The notes under the pieces: model-generated | What the model saw: only the letters and a program-made list of their open reading frames with translations | What the model was told of the DNA's origin: nothing | The model's database searches: none | Made by a program: the position numbers and the translations under genes | Source of the DNA: Rhynochetos jubatus | Lineage: Eukaryota > Chordata > Aves > Eurypygiformes > Rhynochetidae | Assembly: GCA_027574665.1 (NCBI GenBank) | Contig: CM050666.1 | Coordinates: forward strand, 4,402,001-4,466,000 | Length of the DNA: 64,000 bases | Direction: 5' to 3' | Shown: piece by piece, positions 26,224 to 42,494 of the stretch | Numbering within the stretch: position 1 is the stretch's first letter | How the letters are laid out: each line of letters begins with the position of its first letter

Positions 26224-27218
26224 GGAGAGAGAGGTTTAGCGAGCCAGAGATGCCGAAGTACGTGTGTTTTACAAGCGGGGGGCGGCCCGCGGCGCGCTGC
26301 CCCGTCCCCGGGACGGGTGGCCGCCGAGCAGCCGCCGGCCGCGGCCGGAACGCGAAGGCTTTTCGGTTTGGTGAAGCCGCCCCAAGAAGTGATTTTAAAG
26401 GGCGTGCGTAGGGGTTGGGGTGGGGTGGGGGGCTGAGTTCATGCTCGGCACTATTTCTTACTGCTGACACCTCGACCCCACTGCAAGCCAGCACCCCGGC
26501 CACCCCCCCACCCCCACCCCCCTTCCCTCCACCTCTCCAGGGTAAAATCCGAGAGGAGAAACCTCCAGGGCGAGTGACACCCTCCAAAGGTAGCGAGAGG
26601 GCAGAGGGTCCGCGCAGGGCTCCGGCCATGCGGCTCCCAAAAACGGGGGCTCCCCGTGGCCTGAGGCCCCCGGGATGGGCAGCGGGGCCCGGGCTGCGCG
26701 GGCCTGATCCTGCGCTCCTGGCTGCAGCGAGGAGCTGAGCAACAGGGATCGAGCCCCGGGAGGGTCTGCAGACGGATCGGGGTCCCCCCCGCCCAGCCAC
26801 GTACCCCCACACCCACGTAGGTAAGTGTCCACGGTGTGGGTGTTCGGGTCCGTGGCTGCTGATGGACTCTCTGTTTTTTCTATGCATGCGGGTGCTTATA
26901 CATATATATATATATTTATTTATGGAGTACGGCGTATAGGCGGTGTGCACACATTTATCCACTCGCCTGGCTTTTGGGTGTGTGCAGAACAGCACACACT
27001 CGCCCCGAGCTGTGCGGAGGGTGGGGGCAGACTGATGCTTGTGCACAGCCAAACCCTGTGTATAAACCGTAGGTGAAATGTAAATATTCACGCGTACGTA
27101 TAAGGGATGGGGCGGCTTGCACTTGCATAGATGCTGTAGGGCGAGGGTGCAGAACGATCTCATTAGCCGCAGGTCCACGCACATGTGATTTTGTGGTGTG
27201 TGTCTGTGTATATGTATG

Positions 27219-27251
27219 TATATAGACGCGTGTTGCACGCGTGTCTATATA
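27219..27251. other. bulged hairpin of 14 base pairs
   Basis: TATATAGAC-GCGTG and CACGC-GT-GTCTATATA pair around a TTG loop, with two unpaired bases in the right arm. It sits in a region of alternating purine-pyrimidine sequence and is shorter than a typical microRNA precursor. Confidence 0.7.
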
Positions 27252-28858
27252 TCTCCGCACTTAGGCGTGTATGGTAGGTAGGAAATTTGCTTGAACACTG
27301 GGGCGAGGAGAAAACATCCTGTGTGACTTCGCGAACTGCGCGTGTCCAGACCCCTATATGCATGCACACCTATATATATATACATGCACATCTACGTCCA
27401 GCCGTGTGCCAACTCTCCTGCCACCCATCTTTCCCCCGTAGTGGGCTTGGGGTGCGGCGGCAGCAGGACCCCGGCGGAGCGGGGCTCGGCTCGGAGGCAG
27501 AGCGAGCGGTTCCCGGGCCGGATCCGAGCGGGGCGGGCGGGGGGAAGCGGTTCCCTGTCCCCTGACTGCAACCGCCTCGGGGGTGTAGGGGGGGCGACCT
27601 TGGGGAGAGGCTTTTATTTCTGATTTGGGGTAAGCCTTCAGCAGGAAGGTCCTATCCTGCTGTGGCAGCGCCAGCACCTCCGGGCAGAGGTGCAAGTGCA
27701 CGATCATCCTCCGTAGAGTTTTTCCCCTCCACCCCTATTATTTGGGGGGACGCCGAGCTGCGGAGCGCGGCCGGATCGGGGCAAGGGGAGGGAGCTTTTC
27801 CTCCCCGACCCCCCCCCTTCTTTTTTTTTTTTTTTTTCCTTTCCATCCTTGCTGGTGCTTTTTGCTAAGGGCCTGGCTTCCCCTGGGTGTCTGCAGAGCA
27901 CGGTGGTGGTGGGGAGAGCTCAGCCTGGGCAAACGGAGTAAATCCAGGCAGGGTTTGGCTGCCGGGAGGGGTAGGCTGCCTGCAGCCGGCTCGGCCGGAG
28001 CAGGGCTGGGGGTCCCTGCCCAGGAACACTCACCCTCCGCCGGGTCCAGCTCCTGCAGGAACTTCTCGCTCTTCCTTAGGTGTTGCTCTTTATTTTCTCT
28101 CCCCCTGTTTCTCCTCCTCCTCTTCCTCCTCCTCCTCCTCTCTTTTTCTGTTGGAGGAAACAACATTTTAGCATCTTTTTTTTTGTGTGTGTGTGAAATC
28201 TTTCTGCAGAGGCCGCGCGTGCATCCCCAGATCCCTCCAGGTTGAGGGAGAGCTGAGATGCGGGGAAGCGCCACCGGCTCCTCTACAGCCACTGACGGCA
28301 CTCAGAGGGGTTTTGGGTCGTTGGGATTTTTTTCCTTCCCTTGTCAATCTAATTTGACAAATAATCGCCTCGATTTACTACTTTTTTTTTTTTTTTTAAT
28401 CAGAGCAAATAATTGGTTCCCGAAACACACTTGAATCCGTGCAAATAACCAGGTTATCATTTACTATATATAGCACAGCGTGCTTGCTTCCAGGGGCGCC
28501 TGAGCGTTCGACACGTTTCCAGCTCAATCTAATAACGTTATTTTAAAAAAAGAGAAAAATTAACCTGAATAATGCCAATACCGTTGGATTCACTGGGCTT
28601 TTCCTAATGAAGCGGGAGCTTTGCCACTGATTTCCTCCTTGTCCATTCCAAGAAAGAGCGAGTTTTCCTGGAGTTTACAGAGAGTCTGTGCCTGCTTGGG
28701 TGATGCACGCTCATATATGATATCTACCCCCTCACACCCACATATGCGTTGTATGTCTCGGCGTGCGAGTAGGTATTTATGTGTATACATACACGTATCT
28801 ATAGGGAGAGGTTGCTAGAGCCTCGCTGTATTTTGCATTGCACCGAATGTATTTATCT

Positions 28859-28889
<31 letters not shown>
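28859..28889 (+). repeat. poly-G tract, 31 G
   Basis: This is the longest mononucleotide G run in the window, preceded by TATCT and followed by CGAAAGC. The exact length should be treated as approximate. Confidence 0.9.
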
Positions 28890-30450
28890 CGAAAGCAGGA
28901 ATCTCACGGATAGGGCTTTAAAAAGAGGAGAATAATACAAATTAACCTTCCATTACTGCTGCAGTCAACCATGACAGAATAGGCCAGTTGCGTGGCTGGT
29001 GACGTCTCCGTGTCCTATAGGAGCAAAGCTCGTGAGATAGCAGCTATCGCCTTGAACTCTCTTTATTTTATTGGAGTATGGCTGGTAATAAACAGTAATA
29101 TTTAATTTGTCTGAGACCACAAATCGGTTTCTAGCTGGAAGGCTCCTTCGCCTTGACGTTACGGTCCTGGAGAGCCTGGACTTGCCGTCCTTTTCCCAGC
29201 TGCTTTTTTTTTTTTTTCCTTCACCCCCCTCCCCAACCTGCAGACGGAAATAAATTCGATTTATTTGCATCGTTTTCAACTTGTCTTCAAGGTGTTTGAG
29301 AGCTAGTTTGGCATTGGAGAGGTGAGTGTTTTCCCAGGCAGCGGCCGTGCTCGGGTTCGCTCTTACGAACTTCAGGGATTTTCACTTTTGCCTTTCTTTC
29401 CGGCGAGGGGAGGGAAACTCCTGTTCTCCCTCGCTACCAGCTGCGAGAATCCCCTCGTCTCGCTGTTTTAATTTATTTTTTTAAGGGAAAACCTCCTTCT
29501 TTCGGGCGAGCTGAGTGCCTTGGGGGTTGCTCTGCAGCACACGTGCGGTGCGGGGCGGCTGCAGCCACCGCGGCCGCGCCCGGCGGTCCTTCCCCCGCTT
29601 ACCGAGCAGCACGGGGATGGCCCGCTTTACTTCCACCCCCCCACCCCGATTTGCACCTTGCAGAGCAGCGCCCGTGCGATGGGAAGGGCTGTGTGCAGGA
29701 GCCGCTGGCTGCCCGCTCGCCTCGGGGCCGGGGTCGCTCCCGCCCGTTTCTCCGCGGGGGAAAGAACCGCCCGCTTTGCTTGCTCGGCTGTTTGTGTTTG
29801 GAAGGGCTCCACGGCTCCTTTCTCCTCTAAAAATAATGAAATATGGGACACGCTTTGTTCTGTTTGTTTAAGTAGCGTTCTCTGGCTTATTCTCTGCGGC
29901 TACAAGTGGAGTTATTTTATTATTCTGATTTGCAACCGTTTACTGTCGGCTGTTTCTTCTCAAGTAGCTGTTTGAACTGGCGCGCACATGGAGAGGGTTT
30001 GGGAGATGCCATACTACACCCTACACCCCCATACGCATCCCCCCTCCCCAGGAGCAGCTCACCCCCAGGCTTTTCCCTTCCTCACCTGAAACTTTCAGGG
30101 GGCTCCGGGTGTTATCGCGCCCTGCGAGAGCTGGGAGCAAGGGTGGATTTGCTGAAAACTTCCGCGAAATGCACAAGAAATGACCGAGAGGCAGAAAAAA
30201 AGCGAAGGATTTGGGCGGGAGGTGGGGGGGGGGGAAGGAGGACGACGACGACGGTGACGGACGGGACACAGAGGAGAAGAGGGTGGGGGCAGGGGGAGGG
30301 TGGGCAGAGCAGATCTAAACCATGCCATTTATTCCGAGTCTTATCAAAAATCCGCCTCGCCAATCTGGTTCTCTTCAGCCTGCAGAATGCGACAGGGAGG
30401 CTGTTTACCCTGCGCTGACCTATTCAACTTTACCCTCCGAATAATACATT

Positions 30451-30472
30451 AAAAAAAAAAAAAAAAAAAAAA
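30451..30472 (+). repeat. poly-A tract, 22 A
   Basis: A run of 22 A lies between ATACATT and GCGCGAGAGG. No other part of a retroelement is visible. Confidence 0.9.
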
Positions 30473-30869
30473 GCGCGAGAGGGAGCGAAGGAAGATGCAG
30501 ATAAACCCACATCCCCGCTCCTCGCTGACGGTTTGATTATTTGAGGGCGGCAAAGAGCTCCGGGGGGCTGCGGCCCTCGGCCGTGGCGGCGGGGCCGTGG
30601 GGCAGCCGAGCCGGCCGGGCGGTGCTGCGAGGGGTGAGGAAGAGGATGGGGAAGCATCCTGGGTGCCTCCAGAAGCGGGGGCAAGGGCCGCAAGCCCACG
30701 CACACACCCCGGGGTCCACCTTCCCTGGGTTTAGATCCCACTCCGCCCTGGCTCATCCCTTATTTTATTATTTTTTTTTCCAGATTATACCCATCAGGGG
30801 AGCCTGTTTGGGGGGGATTCCCCCCCATCCCCAATAAAAAGGGTCTGTGAGCACTAACACATATAGAGC

Positions 30870-31400
30870 CGGGTTTAAATCCACACCTCTAGACTGCATT
30901 TGAGGGCAGGGGGGGCCGGGGGTGGTGCGAGGTTAGCGGAGCCAGCGATTTATTTAAAGGGGGGAGGGAGGGAAGGGGGGGGGGGGATATTCCCAGGCGC
31001 TGAATTTTCTCTTTGGTTGGGAGAGATGGATGGAGGAGGGAGGGAGCGAGCGGGGAAGGAGGTAAGGGAGAGGGGGAGGGTTGCTGGGGAGTTTGATGAT
31101 TGTCTTTGTGCCTTGTTCTTGTTTGCCGGCCAGAAAAATAGGCTGGAAAAGGAGGATTGGGGGGGAGGGGGCGGGAGGGAGGGCTGTGTGAGAGTGAGTC
31201 TCTCCGGAGCAGGATCCCAGCTGGTTGGGCAGTGGGTCCCGGCACTTGGCGAAGGGAGCTGGACGAGCCCACGTCACCTCCGCGCTCCGCTCCGCCGCGC
31301 TCCGCGCCCGGCTCCGCGCCCGGCTCCGCGCAGCCACGGCGGCAGCGCCGCGAACCTGCCCGGAGGAGCGGCGGCTGCCAGCCCGCCGGAAACTTTTGTT
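30870..31400 (+). promoter_or_regulatory. TBX5: probable TBX5 proximal promoter region
   Basis: This block lies about 3 kb upstream of the ATG exon. It holds a T-box-like CCACACCT at 30881-30888, a TATTTAAA box at 30951, a G-rich purine stretch, a CRE-like ACGTCA at 31271-31276 and a CpG-dense C/G block at 31280-31390 with short direct repeats of CTCCGCGCCCGG. A CpG-rich, partly TATA-less promoter is usual for developmental transcription factors. The T-box site could serve autoregulation, which is inference. Confidence 0.5.
30981..31061 (+). other. TBX5: candidate first untranslated exon of TBX5
   Basis: A TATTTAAA box lies at 30951-30958 and would place a start site near 30980. A strong donor, GGAG|GTAAGG, follows at 31061/31062, and the first good downstream acceptor is at 31520. 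An ATG at 31026 opens a reading frame that stays open across that hypothetical join and stops at 31572-31574, a possible 29-codon upstream ORF. This model rests only on motif spacing. Confidence 0.3.
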
Positions 31401-31520
31401 TTCTTCTTCTTTTTTTTTTTTTTCTTCCCAAGAGGGTGCTGTTTTCTTTTTCCTCTCTTTCGCCCTCTCCCTCATTTTTTTTTTTAATTACCACTATTAT
31501 TTTTTTATTATTATTTTTAG

Positions 31521-31889
31521 GTGGGGTCTAAAAAGAGCGAGGTGGAGAAAACTGTATCTTCCAGATCAGGCTGAGAAAGGGATGGGGGTGGGGGCTTTAT
31601 CTTGGTCTCAGGATCCTTTCTAGTGCGTCTGACAACCTGGAAGTGTTTGGAGAGAGCAGAGGGGAGAGAGAGAGAGAGAGAGAGACAGAAGCAGGCAAGC
31701 AGGCTTGCATTGGATAGATTTTTTTCTTCCAGGCTGGGTTTTCACATGCTGATCCGCAAATAAATAAATAAAAGGAAATATGCACACGAGAAGCCTGATC
31801 CCATTATAATTTCCATTGCAAAGGGGGAAAATATACATGTACATTGTAAATATGGAGATGCATTGATTGCATGGAATTCAACAAGCAAG
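31521..31889 (+). other. TBX5: candidate TBX5 untranslated exon
   Basis: A long T-rich tract ends in TTATTTTTAG at 31520. After 369 bases there is a donor-like AAG|GTAACA (GT at 31890-31891). The segment contains a GA repeat and A/T-rich 5'UTR-like sequence. Splicing to 34394 would give a 5'UTR whose last ATG (31871) is in frame with the TBX5 ATG. The boundaries are inferred from splice-like signals and distance only; transcription may equally start inside this segment. Confidence 0.4.
31664..31684 (+). repeat. GA dinucleotide repeat
   Basis: About ten GA units lie inside the candidate untranslated exon. If transcribed, this would be a purine-rich 5'UTR segment. Confidence 0.85.
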
Positions 31890-34393
31890 GTAACAGCTCT
31901 TCCATTGCCATGTATGTCCGTCGGTGTCTGTCATCTGTGTGTGCGTGTGTGACCGAGGGAGAGCGAAAGTGGCTGGCTGGGGGCATTGTTAGACGCAAAT
32001 TGTCTTTGCCGAGGAGCTGCGAGGCCTCGGGAGACGTGGGGTTCAGGGGAAGGGGGGGGGGGGGGGGGGGGCTGCTCTCCCCAGGGCTCCCGCGGCGGTG
32101 TGTGAGGCTGGGGGGGTGGGGGGTGGGCGGCCGGGGCAAAGCTGGAACAAAAGCAGAGGGTGATTTATTTTTTTGTTGTTCCTTTCCCCCCTTTTATTTT
32201 TTTTCCCCCTCTCGCAAACCCACTTGGTGCTACTTCAGCAAGGCAAGATGCATTTTTCATACAGCCACCGCGGCCTGGTTCTGTCAAGCTCCATTTCTTC
32301 TCAGAAGCTCTTTAAAGGGGAAAAAAAAAAAAAAAAATTAGAAGCCACGGATGGCCAATTGCTCTTAGTCGCTGGGGATTTTTTTTTTTTTTTTTTGGCC
32401 GTCACCCTCTCGTCTTTTTCTTTAATTATTATTTTTATATCTGCTTAGTTCTGTTTGGATGCGGAGAGCACCGGGGAGGCTGGAGCCGGGCTGCCCTGCG
32501 CTGCCATAGCTGGGTCCCTCTTTGTTTTAATAAACGCGCTTTATTTTTATTTTTTCCCCTCCCTCCCCCTAACTTTGCCAGCTCAGGGGGAATAATAGCT
32601 CCAAGCTGGAGGGAAATCGATTTAAAAAATGGATCACCGGCTCTTCCCAAGCTGCAGCAAGGAAAAAAAAAATACCCACAGCAGTCCAGGGAAGGAAAAA
32701 AAAAAAAAAACCAAACGAGGAGGAGGGGAAGAGAAAAGCCTTAAATGGTCCCTGGAGCTGCAGCGCTGTCCCCACGGGCTCTGCCCGGGCCCGGGGCAGC
32801 GGCTCCCGCAGTCCCCCTCGGCCCCGCTCCCCTCCGCGCAGTTTCCGCGCTGGTAGCGGTTTTGCTTCGCCCTTCAGTCACGCAGTGCCAGGCGCCTGGC
32901 TGGTGTGCGGTGGGAGAAGGGAAGGGAGGGGGGCGCGGGCCGTTTCTTCTCCGTGATCCTTAGCTCCAGAGGTGCGGACCTGCAGTCCCTTCGCTTTTTG
33001 TCCTTTTAAATTATATATACGTATATGTATATATTACCCACCACTAGCAGGGGAGATCATCTCCCCCCAACCCCCACCCCCGCCTTTCCACTCCCAATTT
33101 TCCTCTGCATTTAAAGGCGAATTACCTTTTTTCTTCTCTTTTTTTTTTTTTTTAATTTTTATTTTTTTAACGGCTTTTAAATATTGTTGGAGGACGAAGA
33201 AGTCCTTTCAAAACATTCTCACGTCTTTAAACCCAATATTGTCTCCATATGGCTGCCCTTTCAAAAATGAATCCCCTTCTTTGAAACATCCAAGAGATAC
33301 ATATTTTTTAAAGCTACTAAAACTCTAAACTCCTTAAGAACAACAACAAAAAAAGATAATTCAATTAATTTACTATTTTTTTTTCTGTTTTGAAACTTTT
33401 ATCATTCCTGATAGTGCCTTTAAAGCTAAGTCAAAATACTGCTTTTAAAAACTCACTGTGGTTAGTCGCATCAGATGGAAACTGTGAATTTTTTAAGCTT
33501 GTTTTCTCTCCTGATGCCGCTTTACTCCAAATGTTACGGCTTACTTCACTTCAGCCCCAATTCCACCCCCCCATTCACCAGCCCGAGTGCACGTTACCTT
33601 GCACAGTGTCTCAACCCATTGATTTATTTGCACTTTTATATTTTAGTTATCTCGTCCATCCTTTGCTTTACTTGCAACTGCCCGGTGTGGGGGGAGAAAT
33701 GGTTTTCTTTTTCTTTTCTTCTTCTTTTTTCTTTTTTTTCCCCCCGTAGGGGTGCGAGAAGCTGTATTTTCTTTGAAAATGGGGTTGTATAAGGGGTCTC
33801 GCATGTCAGTGGCATTTGCCTGGGCAAAAGTGGAGTGTGGTGAAAGCTCCCACGTCCCTGGGCGGTAAGTGGGGGCTTTCATCCCCCTCTGTCGCAGCGA
33901 GTCCAGGGAAGTTGGAGGTGCTAAAGTCTTGGGGGAGGCTCTGCCCCCCCCACACCTGGGACCCCCGACCTCTGGGGTCACTGATGTGATGAGCTGGCCG
34001 GTTCACGGCCCCCCAGTGCATTGCTCCCCGTGTCCTGCCAGACAGACCTAAAATACACTGTTTACCTTTTCCAAAAGATGCATTTAATAATACCGCCTCC
34101 CCCTTCCCCTCCCTCCCCCCCACCCCCCACCTCCCCCCAAATCCTATCATCCCTTGCGGGCTGCGATAATAAATAAAAGTCTTTATTTCTCCCTCTCCCA
34201 AAGTTAAAGGGCCTTGTTCCCTCCCCGGGCAGCTGGAAGTGAGTTGCGGGCAGCTCGGGTTTGTCGGGCAGCCCTGCCCAGCGCTCCGGCTCGCTCCCCG
34301 CTGCGTCTATGTGTATCTATCTATATTTTATTAAACGTCAGCATTGACTTATGCGTCTCTTATCTCTGCTCTCTCCCCGATGTGTGCCTGCAG
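31890..34393 (+). other. TBX5: intron between untranslated exon and ATG exon (inferred)
   Basis: The stretch is non-coding. It holds a G20 run at 32052-32071, several T and A homopolymers (32300-32400, 32660-32710), a CpG-rich patch at 32750-32900, an AT-rich block at 33000-33450 and a C-rich tract at 34095-34140 shortly before the acceptor. I see no other exon. Confidence 0.4.
32052..32071 (+). repeat. poly-G tract, 20 G
   Basis: Twenty uninterrupted G bases lie in the inferred first intron of TBX5, about 160 bases after the candidate donor. Confidence 0.9.
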
Positions 34394-34422
34394 TGGGGGA
34401 TTCAGTGAAGGAAGCTCGTAAC
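34394..34422 (+). other. TBX5: TBX5 5'UTR part of the ATG exon
   Basis: The 29 bases between the predicted acceptor and the ATG follow a clear pyrimidine tract (CTCTTATCTCTGCTCTCTCC) and TGCCTGCAG. There is no stop codon in the coding frame here. A competing AG at 34403-34404 (GATTCAG) lacks its own pyrimidine tract and is less likely to be used. Confidence 0.6.
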
Positions 34423-34569
34423 ATGGCGGATAGTGAGGAAGGCTTTGGGCTCCCGACCACGCCGGCTGACTCCGAGGCCAAGGAGCTCCAGGCTGAAGCC
34501 AAGCAGGACACTCAGCTGGGGGCCACCAGCAAGCCCCCCACCTCTCCCCAGGCAGCCTTCACCCAGCAG
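34423..34569 (+). CDS. TBX5: TBX5 first coding exon (residues 1-49)
   Basis: The exon encodes MADSEEGFGL at the start and SPQAAFTQQ at the end, the characteristic TBX5 N-terminus. The ATG sits in a strong initiation context (A at -3, G at +4). The exon probably begins at 34394, after a pyrimidine-rich tract ending in TGCCTGCAG, which leaves 29 bases of 5'UTR in it. The donor is CAG|GTAAGC. The exon ends in phase 0 after codon 49. Residues 10-40 are the most divergent part relative to human TBX5, as expected for the N-terminal region that carries the transcription-cofactor and NKX2-5 interaction surface. No in-frame stop separates the acceptor from this ATG, so an N-terminally extended product is possible (see findings). 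Confidence 0.97.
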
Positions 34570-39002
<4,433 letters not shown>

Positions 39003-39122
39003 GCGTATGTTCCCCAGTTACAAAGTGAAGGTCACTGGACTTAATCCAAAAACGAAATACATTCTGTTGATGGATATTGTACCGGCGGATGACCACAGAT
39101 ACAAATTTGCAGATAATAAATG
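39003..39122 (+). CDS. TBX5: TBX5 third coding exon, T-box (residues 81-121)
   Basis: The exon encodes [19 protein letters not shown] followed by [20 protein letters not shown], the beta-rich core typical of every T-box. It begins by completing the Arg81 codon and ends with two bases of Trp121. The acceptor is a T-rich tract ending AATAG and the donor is TG|GTATGC, a usable but not optimal donor. The length is 120 bases. All residues shown agree with the vertebrate TBX5 consensus as I recall it. Confidence 0.98.
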
Positions 39123-42291
<3,169 letters not shown>

Positions 42292-42305
42292 TGACGGGCC
42301 TTGGG

Positions 42306-42494
42306 CCCCCCTTTTCTTTTTCTTTCACCCCCCTTTCTTATTCTTTTCCCCCTTTTCTTCTTCTTTCCCCTTCTTTTCTTCTTCTCTCCTTCTTTTTTTC
42401 CTTCTTCTTCTCCTTTCTATTTTCTCCTCCTTCCTCCCCTTCTTCTTTTTCTCCCCCCACTTCTTCTGTTCCCCCCTTCTTCCCCTTTCCTCCC
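42306..42494 (+). repeat. 189-base polypyrimidine tract
   Basis: Only five purines (at 42327, 42340, 42419, 42459 and 42468) interrupt 189 bases of C and T. The stretch 42341-42418 is 78 bases of pure pyrimidine. It starts 75 bases after the exon that ends at 42231. Confidence 0.9.

Larger units (their letters stand above)
20290..30870. other. CpG-rich upstream domain with interspersed AT-rich islands
   Basis: CpG-dense blocks recur at about 20290-20500, 21890-22130, 24400-25170, 26270-26800, 27440-28040, 29520-29770 and 30540-30640. Between them lie AT-rich, low-repeat islands at 22980-23420, 25735-25960, 28330-28620 and 28910-29130. Long open frames occur on both strands but are GC-driven. 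No protein gene is supported. An antisense lncRNA (TBX5-AS1) starts near the TBX5 promoter in human; its counterpart cannot be recognised from sequence alone. Confidence 0.5.

Noticed and set aside
26177-27238. 353-codon open frame on the minus strand, the longest in the window
   Set aside because: It spans a CpG-rich block, a poly-A (read as poly-Phe) and microsatellite DNA. The protein is low-complexity Pro/Gly/Arg with no recognisable domain. GC-rich DNA lacks stop codons by composition.
27219-27251. MicroRNA precursor
   Set aside because: The stem is only 14 base pairs, too short for Drosha/Dicer processing, and it does not extend outward.
30889-31494. Open frames of about 200 codons on both strands in the promoter region
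   Set aside because: They run through purine- and pyrimidine-rich DNA and translate to Lys/Glu- or Phe/Pro-rich strings; the same region has better evidence as a promoter and leader.
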